From an uncultured Lachnospiraceae bacterium (GTDB lineage Bacteria > Bacillota > Clostridia > Lachnospirales > Lachnospiraceae), in the NCBI GenBank assembly GCA_947628025.1, contig CANQYH010000069.1, forward strand, positions 1 to 12,560: a stretch of 12,560 bases of DNA. The letters are read 5' to 3'. Positions within the stretch are counted from its first letter, which is position 1. The number at the start of each line of letters is the position of its first letter. This document shows, in pieces, positions 6,763-12,560 of the stretch. Position numbers and translations under genes: made by a program. The notes beneath the pieces are model-generated. The model was not told where the DNA came from, made no database searches, and saw only the letters and a program-made list of their open reading frames with translations.

Positions 6763-8115
6763 ATGAGAGAAGAAGAAAATCACGGCAGGAGAGAAGCACG
6801 GAAGCGAAAGAGCCTCTGCCTGGCCGCGGCCGCGCTGCTTTTGGCGGCTGTGCTGGCCGGCGGTCTGATCCGGAGCGAGTACGGCCGGTCGGCGGAGCAT
6901 CCGAGATATGGGGAAGACGGGAAACATCAGACTTTGGCGGCCGGGCGGATCGGGGACGGGGCGCAGGCAGCGGCTTCCCGGGGCCCTGCGGAGACGGCTG
7001 CAGTTTTGGAACAAGAAACCGCGGCTGCGCGGCCGGAGCCGGCGGAGTCCGATCCGGTCATACTGACGACGGCGGAGAGTTTGACGGCGGAAAACATGAC
7101 GGCGGAAGCGGAAACGGCGGGGGAAACGGCGGAGCCGGAGGAATCTGATGCGGAATCGGAGGAATCCGGCGATATCACGCTGCTGTTTGCCGGGGACGTT
7201 TATTTTTCCGATCATGTAATGAACGCGTATGATCGGGCCGGAGGGATCGGCGGCGTGCTGGACGAGGAGATCCGGGCGGAGATCGAGGCCGCGGATATTT
7301 TTATGGTAAACCAGGAATTCCCGTTTACCGACCGGGGAACGGCTGCCGCGGACAAACAGTTTACGTTCCGCATCCCGCCGGAAAAGGTCTCTCTATTCCG
7401 GGAGATGGGAGTGGATATCGTGACCATGGCCAACAATCATATCCTGGATTTCGGACCCGAGGGGATCACGGACAGCCTGGCGGCTCTGGACGGCGCGGGG
7501 ATCCTCCATGTGGGCGCGGGCGAAGACCTGGAGCAGGCGAAGAAGCTGGAGGTTTTGGAGGTCAAAGGCAGGCGGATCGGGTTCCTGGGTACGAGCCGCG
7601 TCTATATGGCGGCCAGCTGGGCGGCGGGAGCCGGGCATTCGGGCGTGTTTTCCACTTATGACCCGACCCTGCCCCTGGAGGAGATCCGCGCGGCGCGAGA
7701 ACAGTGCGATTATCTCGTCGTATATGTTCACTGGGGGATCGAGCGGAACACGAAACCGGAGAATTATCAGCGGAATATGGGACGGCAGTACATCGATGCC
7801 GGGGCGGACCTGGTGGTGGGCAGTCATCCCCATGTGCTTCAGGAGATCGAGTACTACGACGGGAAACCGATCGTTTACAGCCTGGGCAATTTTGTGTTCG
7901 GCAGCAGCATCCCGGAGACGGAGCTTTTGAAAGTGGTGTTAAAAGCGCCGGAAGATCCCGGCAGTGCAAGCGCAAGCGGGAATGCGGAAAGAAGCGGCGA
8001 TTCTTCCGGGACGGACGGGGACAGCGCTTCCAGGGGACGGCCGGATCTTACCGTGGAGGTCACGACGATTCCCTGCACGTCCTCCGGCGGGTATACGCGG
8101 GTGCGGGGGCAGTGA
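6763..8115 (+). CDS. CapA-family protein (poly-gamma-glutamate capsule type), membrane-anchored
   Basis: CapA/PgsA-type protein of the metallophosphoesterase-like superfamily, 450 residues. A basic N-terminus and hydrophobic helix (about 17-37) predict a signal anchor, so the rest lies outside the membrane. Residues 60-135 are a low-complexity Ala/Glu/Thr-rich linker containing a short tandem repeat. The catalytic-like domain (136-450) shows FAGDVYFSD (142-150), NQEFP (183-187), MANNHILDFG (222-231), HWGIE (323-327), VGSHPHVLQ (352-360) and YSLGNFVFG (372-380), the usual CapA signature blocks. A Ser/Gly-rich insert occupies about 398-427 before the final strand. Members act in poly-gamma-glutamate capsule synthesis or export, but many solitary copies like this one have no known role; no capB, capC or capE genes are present. 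It starts 39 bases after HD-Pnk and could be the last gene of that transcript or just a neighbour. Confidence 0.9.
   Translation: MREEENHGRREARKRKSLCLAAAALLLAAVLAGGLIRSEYGRSAEHPRYGEDGKHQTLAAGRIGDGAQAAASRGPAETAAVLEQETAAARPEPAESDPVILTTAESLTAENMTAEAETAGETAEPEESDAESEESGDITLLFAGDVYFSDHVMNAYDRAGGIGGVLDEEIRAEIEAADIFMVNQEFPFTDRGTAAADKQFTFRIPPEKVSLFREMGVDIVTMANNHILDFGPEGITDSLAALDGAGILHVGAGEDLEQAKKLEVLEVKGRRIGFLGTSRVYMAASWAAGAGHSGVFSTYDPTLPLEEIRAAREQCDYLVVYVHWGIERNTKPENYQRNMGRQYIDAGADLVVGSHPHVLQEIEYYDGKPIVYSLGNFVFGSSIPETELLKVVLKAPEDPGSASASGNAERSGDSSGTDGDSASRGRPDLTVEVTTIPCTSSGGYTRVRGQ
7068..7133 (+). repeat. Short tandem repeat (15-base period) in the CapA linker
   Basis: The unit GACGGCGGA begins at 7068, 7083 and 7098, with diverged copies near 7113 and 7125. 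The period is 15 bases, so each unit encodes five residues beginning Thr-Ala-Glu (or Thr-Ala-Gly). It forms part of the flexible linker between the membrane anchor and the CapA domain. Multiples of three keep the frame, so copy-number change would alter linker length only. Confidence 0.7.
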
Positions 8116-8172
8116 GGAATGGGATAAAAAAGAACATCAAAACCAACAAATTGTGAATTTTTCGCAGAATCA

Positions 8173-8201
8173 TTGACATAATATTAAAATAACGGTATTA
8201 T
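8173..8201 (+). promoter_or_regulatory. Sigma-A promoter of the ATPase-RloB operon
   Basis: A perfect -35 box TTGACA (8173-8178) and a -10 box TATTAT (8196-8201) are separated by exactly 17 bases. Start of transcription would be near 8208, leaving a leader of only about 18 bases before the ATG at 8226. The strength of the match suggests constitutive expression unless a repressor binds here. Confidence 0.85.
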
Positions 8202-8209
8202 ATCTATGT

Positions 8210-8216
8210 AAGGAGG
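8210..8216 (+). promoter_or_regulatory. Ribosome binding site of the ATPase gene
   Basis: Perfect AAGGAGG nine bases before the ATG at 8226. A closer out-of-frame ATG at 8218 soon stops and is not the start. Confidence 0.85.
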
Positions 8217-8225
8217 AATGAACAT

Positions 8226-9422
8226 ATGTTGGTCCAGTTTTCGTTGAAAAATGTTCTTTCTTTTAAAGAACGGACAGTTCTTGATATGACCGCGGTTAGC
8301 GCATATAAGGAGCATCCGGATAATCTGATCGATATTGGGCAAAAGGAAAAATATCTCCGTGTGGCGGCTATTTATGGAGCCAATGCCAGCGGTAAATCGA
8401 ATCTGAATCTGGCGATGTCTTATTTCAGCAGTATTATAAGAGAGTCATTTGATAATGTACGGAACGGCGAGCGTACGGCCATTGATAAATATTATAATCC
8501 GTTTTTATTTGACGAGGGAAGAAATGAAAATTCTGAATTTGAAGTGGTCGAATTATTGGATGGCTTCGAATATCGTTATGGGTTTGAATACAATGCGGAG
8601 TATATAGAAACCGAATGGCTTTACAGGAAAAGTCTGGAAACAAATAAGCAATCCATTATTTTCGAGAGAAAACGGTCCGAGATCCATTTTGGCGCGACTG
8701 TTCGCAGAGAGAGCGTTTTATATCAGAAACAGATTTCTGGGGAAACATTAGTTCTTTCTTTTTTTAATAAACTGATTCTTAAAACAAAAATTTATCAAAA
8801 GGTATACAGGGGGATCATGGATACCCTGGTGGTTCAGGCAGATTTCTGCGAAAATACGGAGCTGTTAGAGGCATTGCTTCCGCAGGTGATCGATAATAAG
8901 AAAGAAAAACTGCTTAGATTTTTAAATGCGATCGACGTAGGCATTTTGGATATTGAGTACGATGACAGTGATAAAAATATTAGATTTATGACCTATCATC
9001 GGGGAAAAGACGGCAAGGACTATCCGCTTTCTTTGTATTATGAATCAGAAGGAACGATAAAAAGTATCATCCTGTTTATTTATGCGCAGATGGCGCTGTT
9101 TAACAATGCGTCTATATTCGTCGACGAATTGAATGTGAAGCTTCATCCGCTTCTGCTTAAATTTATTATCGACCTTTTTTATGATGAGAGATCGACGGCG
9201 CAGCTGATCTATACGACGCATGATACGACGCTGATGGATAAGAAATTTTTTCGCCGGGATCAGATCTGGTTTGTTGATAAGGACGAGTACGGGTATTCGG
9301 AGCTTGTCGCATTATCCGATTATAAGGTTCGGTCAGACGCTTCTTTTGAAAAGGACTATCTGGCGGGCGTGTACGGGGGAATTCCTCTTTTGAAAGGATT
9401 TGATATGGGAGAGGGTGAGTGA
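8226..9422 (+). CDS. AAA_15/OLD-like ABC-type ATPase, AbiLi (RloA)-like
   Basis: ATPase of the AAA_15 / overcoming-lysogenisation-defect-like class, 398 residues. It begins with the usual strand LVQFSLKNVLSFKE. Walker A is GANASGKSN at 51-59. After a long middle region with coiled or helical character, an ABC-like signature SEGT (274-277), Walker B FVDELN (298-303) with catalytic E301, and a switch histidine in YTTHDT (329-334, H332) follow. There is no nuclease domain of its own; the effector is expected to be the RloB protein whose gene starts immediately after the stop. Such ATPase-RloB pairs are the AbiLi/AbiLii abortive-infection system and the RloA/RloB genes found in some restriction loci. 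No restriction genes are visible here. Base composition and codon use are distinctly more AT-rich than the genes on either side, suggesting transfer. Expression is from the consensus promoter just upstream. Confidence 0.92.
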   Translation: MLVQFSLKNVLSFKERTVLDMTAVSAYKEHPDNLIDIGQKEKYLRVAAIYGANASGKSNLNLAMSYFSSIIRESFDNVRNGERTAIDKYYNPFLFDEGRNENSEFEVVELLDGFEYRYGFEYNAEYIETEWLYRKSLETNKQSIIFERKRSEIHFGATVRRESVLYQKQISGETLVLSFFNKLILKTKIYQKVYRGIMDTLVVQADFCENTELLEALLPQVIDNKKEKLLRFLNAIDVGILDIEYDDSDKNIRFMTYHRGKDGKDYPLSLYYESEGTIKSIILFIYAQMALFNNASIFVDELNVKLHPLLLKFIIDLFYDERSTAQLIYTTHDTTLMDKKFFRRDQIWFVDKDEYGYSELVALSDYKVRSDASFEKDYLAGVYGGIPLLKGFDMGEGE

Positions 9423-10106
9423 GTGGGGACGGACGATTTATTCAAAAAGAGGCGGGAGGAACGGAAACAGCGGCGTCATGAGTACCGGCGGCCCCGCGCC
9501 AATTCTTACCTGATCGTTACGGAGGGAAAGCGCACGGAGCCATTGTATTTTAACGGTATTAAGAGAAAAATTCAAGAGACGATCGGCGGACGGATCGATG
9601 TTGTCGATATGCCGCTTATACAGATCGAGGGCGAGGGGGCGTCTACCGGCCGGCTGATCGAGATAGCGGACGAGCTTGTAAAAAAAGCGAGTATTCTGTA
9701 TCAGAATGTATGGATCGTGTTCGATAAAGATGATTTTTCTGATTTTGACCAGGCCATAGCGGAAGGGCAAAAGAAAGGATACCATGCAGCGTGGAGCAAT
9801 CAGTCGTTTGAATATTGGTTATATCTGCATTTTGATTACAGCGATTCGGCGCTGCACAGGGACGTTTGGAACGAGAAATTGGATGCGATATTCAAAGAAT
9901 ACGGAATCGGAGACGGCCGGTACAGGAAGAACTATGAGAATATATATGCGCTGGTCAATACCTATGGAAGCACAGAGGCGGCGATCCAAAATGCAAAACG
10001 AAGAATGGCGGGATTTAGGGAAACGGAGTGCAGGCCGTCTGCATACGATCCGGGTACGATGGTGTACCAATTAGTGGACGAGTTATTAAAAATGCTTGAG
10101 GGTTGA
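9423..10106 (+). CDS. RloB-family protein, AbiLii-like, Toprim-type motifs
   Basis: RloB-family protein of 227 residues, likely effector of the upstream ATPase. A basic N-terminal tail (8-25) is followed by YLIVTEGKRTEPLYF (29-43), whose acidic TEG motif resembles the Toprim glutamate motif, and by VWIVFDKDDF (96-105), which resembles the Toprim DxD motif. The RloB hallmark SNQSFEYWLYLHF is at 125-137. Together these suggest a metal-dependent nuclease, although activity of this family is less established than that of OLD or PARIS Toprim proteins. The start is a GTG directly abutting the TGA of the ATPase gene with zero spacing; the purine-rich GGGAGAGGG stretch just before it serves as ribosome site, so the pair is translationally coupled. 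Composition is intermediate between the ATPase gene and the surrounding GC-rich genes. A long hairpin follows 23 bases after the stop codon. Confidence 0.9.
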   Translation: MGTDDLFKKRREERKQRRHEYRRPRANSYLIVTEGKRTEPLYFNGIKRKIQETIGGRIDVVDMPLIQIEGEGASTGRLIEIADELVKKASILYQNVWIVFDKDDFSDFDQAIAEGQKKGYHAAWSNQSFEYWLYLHFDYSDSALHRDVWNEKLDAIFKEYGIGDGRYRKNYENIYALVNTYGSTEAAIQNAKRRMAGFRETECRPSAYDPGTMVYQLVDELLKMLEG

Positions 10107-10129
10107 ACGGATTTAAGCAAGGAAGATCA

Positions 10130-10184
10130 AAAGATAACCTCCTGTATCTGATACATCCGGTATCATTTACAGGAGGTTATCTTT
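10130..10184. terminator. Long hairpin, probable bidirectional terminator
   Basis: The arm at 10130-10146 is perfectly complementary to TACAGGAGGTTATCTTT at 10168-10184 (17 base pairs). Inside it, TGATAC (10149-10154) pairs with GTATCA (10160-10165) around a five-base loop, after a 2x2 internal loop. It lies between the convergent RloB and ABC exporter genes. Both orientations end in a T-rich TTATCTTT arm, but neither has a long downstream T-run, so strength is uncertain. Confidence 0.7.
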
Positions 10185-10315
10185 GCTTTGTCAGAAAATT
10201 GGTTTTATAGGTTACATTTGTATGTATGTTATACGGTCTTTGTGTTCAGGTCCCGGGAGTCTCTGGCGGCAGCGCGCAGTGCTTTTTACGTAATAGAAAC
10301 GCTTATCCCTGCCCG
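10185..10315. other. Convergent intergenic remainder
   Basis: About 130 bases between the hairpin and the ABC exporter stop codon. I see no credible gene, promoter or second terminator. A small palindrome TCCCGGGA lies at 10251-10258 and a GC-rich patch near 10265-10280 shows no clear stem with a T-run. Confidence 0.5.
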
Positions 10316-12112
10316 TCATCCGGCTTTCTCGCTGAGGAAATCAAACTGCGACATATAGAGCTCATAATAAGCCCCGCGCTTCTCCAGCAGCTCCTCGTGG
10401 GTGCCGCGCTCTACGATCCCGCCGTTGTCCACGTACAGGATGCAGTTCGCGTTCTTGATCGTGGAGAGGCGGTGCGCGATGATGAACGAGGTACGGCCTT
10501 TCAGCAGCTCCGCCAGACCTTTCTGCAGCAGCAGCTCTGTCTCTGTGTCGATGCTGGAGGTCGCCTCGTCCAGGATCAGGATCCGCGGGTCGGCAAGAAG
10601 CGCTCTTGCGAACGAGATCAGCTGCCGCTGTCCGGCGGACAGACGGCTGCCCCGCTCGTTGACTTCGGTGTTGTAGCCGTTCTCCATCTGCATGATGAAA
10701 TCATGGGCGCAGACGGTCTTTGCGGCTTCGATCACCTGCTCGTCGGTGGCGTCCTGGTTGCCGTAGCGGATATTGTCCATGATGGTTCCCGCGAAGATGA
10801 AGCTGTCCTGCATCATGACGCCCATCTGGGTCCGCAGGGAGCGGATCGTTACCTGGGAGATATCCTGGCCGTCGATGAGGATCTGGCCGGAATCCACATT
10901 GTAGAACCGGCTCAGGAGGTTGACGATCGTGGATTTGCCGGCTCCGGTGGGGCCGACGATGGCGTAGGTCTCACCCTGGTTGACCTTGAAATTGATCCGG
11001 TGCAGGATCTCGTGGCCGGAATCGTAGCTGAAGCTTACGTCCTTAAATTCTACGTCGCCGTGGATCGGCGGCATTTCTTTCGCGCCGGGCGCGTCCTTGA
11101 CCAGAACCGGCTCGTCGATCGTCTCGAAGATACGCTCCAGGTAGGAGATCGCGGTCAGGAGGCTGTTGTAAAATCCGGCCAGCGTGTTGATCGGGGCCCA
11201 GAACCGGCTAATGTAGGAGGTAAACAGGATCAGGGTGCCGGTGGTCAGCGAATGGTCCGGTCCCAGGATCCACTGGATGCCCAGCACGTAGATGAACGCG
11301 GTGGTGACGGCGGAGATGATGTCCACGCTGGGGCCCATCGCGAAATTGAACATGACGGCCCGCATCCAGGCTTTCCGGTAGTTGCTGCTTAAACGGTTGA
11401 AAATGCCGGTATTCTCGCGCTCACGGACGAACGACTGGGTCACGCGGATGCCGTTGATGCTTTCGGCGATGTAAGCGTTTAAGTTGGACTGCTTGTTGGA
11501 CTGGATCTGCCAGGCCTTGCGCTGCCGCCGCTTGATGAAAATGATGACCGCGGCCAGTACGGGCAGGCCGCACATGCACACGCCGGTCAGCCGCACGTCG
11601 TTGAACAGCATGAACGCGACGATGAAGAACAGGTTGCAGAGGTCGGTGATCGTGTTGACGATACCGTTGCTCAGCAGGTCGCTCAGGCTGTTGACGTAGT
11701 TGACTACGCGGACCTGGATTTTGCCGTGGGGCCGGTCGTCGTAGTAGGAGAACGGCAGCTCCTGCAGATGGCAGAAAATGTCGGAGCGGATCGTGTGGAT
11801 GATGCTCTGTCCGATGACGCTCATGGTCCGCACTTTCAGCCGGGTGCAGGTGGAGGAATAGACGGCGATCACGAGGGTGAGGACGCTGACCAGGATCACG
11901 CCGTTCATATTTTTGTCGGGGATATACACGTCCATGATCTGCTTTAAAAACATGGGAATGATCATGGTCGAGGCGCTGGCGCTCATCATCATGAAGATCA
12001 CGGCGGCCATTTTGCCGGTGTGCGGTTTGATATAGCGGACCAGCCGCTTCAGCTGTTTGACATTAAAGCCTGTTTCCAGGACTTCGTCTACGTCGTAACG
12101 ATTGCGTGCCAT
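10316..12112 (-). CDS. ABC exporter, ATP-binding/permease subunit (catalytic half of heterodimer)
   Basis: Half-transporter of the MsbA/BmrA-type (type IV) ABC exporter fold, 598 residues. The membrane domain spans about 30-330 with six expected helices; the strongest hydrophobic stretches are near 36-60, 70-88, 155-170, 177-194, 262-282 and 292-300. The nucleotide-binding domain has Walker A GPTGAGKST (387-395), Q-loop Q435, signature LSAGQ (491-495), Walker B ILILDE (511-516) with catalytic E516, D-loop SSID (519-522) and switch H547. The signature has Ala instead of the usual Gly, as in YheH-like subunits. The start ATG has a GGAGG ribosome site nine bases upstream inside the preceding gene's last codons, and the two genes are six bases apart, so they form one heterodimer operon. 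Substrate is unknown; relatives export drugs, lipids or peptides. Resembles B. subtilis YheH (BmrD). Confidence 0.96.
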   Translation of the reverse strand: MARNRYDVDEVLETGFNVKQLKRLVRYIKPHTGKMAAVIFMMMSASASTMIIPMFLKQIMDVYIPDKNMNGVILVSVLTLVIAVYSSTCTRLKVRTMSVIGQSIIHTIRSDIFCHLQELPFSYYDDRPHGKIQVRVVNYVNSLSDLLSNGIVNTITDLCNLFFIVAFMLFNDVRLTGVCMCGLPVLAAVIIFIKRRQRKAWQIQSNKQSNLNAYIAESINGIRVTQSFVRERENTGIFNRLSSNYRKAWMRAVMFNFAMGPSVDIISAVTTAFIYVLGIQWILGPDHSLTTGTLILFTSYISRFWAPINTLAGFYNSLLTAISYLERIFETIDEPVLVKDAPGAKEMPPIHGDVEFKDVSFSYDSGHEILHRINFKVNQGETYAIVGPTGAGKSTIVNLLSRFYNVDSGQILIDGQDISQVTIRSLRTQMGVMMQDSFIFAGTIMDNIRYGNQDATDEQVIEAAKTVCAHDFIMQMENGYNTEVNERGSRLSAGQRQLISFARALLADPRILILDEATSSIDTETELLLQKGLAELLKGRTSFIIAHRLSTIKNANCILYVDNGGIVERGTHEELLEKRGAYYELYMSQFDFLSEKAG

Positions 12113-12118
12113 TTCGGA

Positions 12119-12560
12119 TTACCTCCATTCCTTGGATTCGGCTGCCATGCCGAGCTTGGCGCCGGAATTGAAAGAGACGGACGCCTGCGGACCGGCCGTG
12201 TTCTGGGAACCGGTATGGGAAGCGGCTTCCGCGGCCCGTTCCTGCAGAAGATCGTAGGGGATCTCGCCGTACTGGTTGCGGAACGCGGAAGCGTAGTAGC
12301 CGCCCTGCCGCAGCAGCTCGTCATGGGTCCCCCGCTCGATGATGCGGCCCTGGTCCATGACCAGGATCAGATCCGCGTCCTTGATGGAGGAAATGCGGTA
12401 GGCGATGACGAAGACAGTGCAGCCCTTGGACTGCTGGATATTCTTTAGCTGCTTCTGGATGTAGCTTTCCGTTTCCATATCGACCGCGGAGGTGGTATCG
12501 TCCAAAATCAGGATGGCCGGGTCTTTCAGCAGGGCCCTGGCCAGGGAGATGCGCTGTTTC
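12119..12560 (-). CDS. ABC exporter partner subunit, C-terminal part (runs off right edge)
   Basis: Only the last 146 or so codons are in the window; the frame is open to the edge, so the gene's start and membrane domain lie beyond it. The visible part begins just after the ABC signature (QRISLARALL), then Walker B LILDD, D-loop TTSAVD, and IAYRISS at the switch position. The catalytic Glu after Walker B is replaced by Asp and the switch His by Tyr, so this half contributes the degenerate ATP site typical of heterodimeric exporters such as TM287/288 or YheI/YheH. A tail of about 50 residues rich in Ala, Ser and Gly follows the domain. The ATG at 12505 is internal and not the start. It is six bases upstream of the catalytic subunit and presumably carries the operon promoter beyond the window. 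Confidence 0.93.
   Translation of the reverse strand, partial: KQRISLARALLKDPAILILDDTTSAVDMETESYIQKQLKNIQQSKGCTVFVIAYRISSIKDADLILVMDQGRIIERGTHDELLRQGGYYASAFRNQYGEIPYDLLQERAAEAASHTGSQNTAGPQASVSFNSGAKLGMAAESKEWR

Noticed and set aside
6160..7215. - strand open frame over HD-Pnk and CapA
   Set aside because: Low-complexity Arg/Pro/Phe shadow crossing two well-supported genes.
8148..8160. Palindrome AAATTGTGAATTT upstream of the promoter as an operator
   Set aside because: Only five base pairs in an AT-rich stretch, expected by chance; no regulator gene nearby.
8226..10106. Assignment of the ATPase pair to PARIS (AriA/AriB) or Septu
   Set aside because: The second gene has RloB hallmark motifs rather than AriB/DUF4435 or HNH motifs, so AbiL-type fits better.
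10259..10285. GC-rich patch as a terminator of the ABC operon
   Set aside because: No convincing stem followed by T-run on the - strand; the 10130-10184 hairpin is better.
10226..11392. 388-codon + strand open frame over the ABC exporter
   Set aside because: It is the mirror of the ABC gene with Val/Asp/Gly-rich composition and no ribosome site; the ABC reading has all family motifs.
1..12560. CRISPR array, tRNA, rRNA or insertion sequence
   Set aside because: No regularly spaced repeats, cloverleaf-like segments or transposase motifs were seen on either strand.

Overview
The window looks like a chromosomal segment of a fairly GC-rich gut-type Firmicute, probably a Lachnospiraceae or related Clostridia. 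This is an inference from the strong AAGGAGG-type ribosome binding sites, a sigma-A consensus promoter, the HLDISPDN-type kinase catalytic loop, and a YheH/YheI-like heterodimeric ABC exporter. No RNA genes, CRISPR array or insertion sequence are visible. The longest gene-free stretch is about 210 bases.

Bases 1-8115 hold five co-directional, closely packed genes on the + strand. The first runs in from the left edge. It encodes a very large protein with a Ser/Thr-kinase-like domain, a NACHT-type STAND NTPase, one predicted membrane helix and about 630 further residues with no recognisable domain. It is followed by a class I SAM methyltransferase, a compact Rnl2/Rnl5-like RNA ligase, an HD-Pnk-type end-healing enzyme (HD phosphoesterase plus 5'-OH polynucleotide kinase), and a membrane-anchored CapA-family phosphoesterase-like protein. 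Gaps are 17 to 42 bases or overlaps, which suggests one transcript. The ligase and HD-Pnk together supply end healing and sealing for broken RNA. Their pairing with a receptor-like kinase-NACHT protein and a methyltransferase is the most interesting part of the window and could be an uncharacterised damage-sensing or defence system.

Bases 8116-10106 are visibly more AT-rich and use different codons. A consensus promoter drives a two-gene operon of an AAA_15/OLD-like ATPase and an RloB-family protein with Toprim-like motifs. This is the AbiLi/AbiLii (RloA/RloB) type of abortive-infection pair. It looks horizontally acquired and ends at a long hairpin that probably acts as a bidirectional terminator.

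Bases 10316-12560 lie on the - strand. They encode the two subunits of a heterodimeric type IV ABC exporter. The downstream subunit is complete and catalytically canonical. The upstream subunit runs off the right edge and has a degenerate nucleotide-binding site. This part looks like ordinary core genome. The window therefore reads as a small defence/repair neighbourhood next to housekeeping transport genes.
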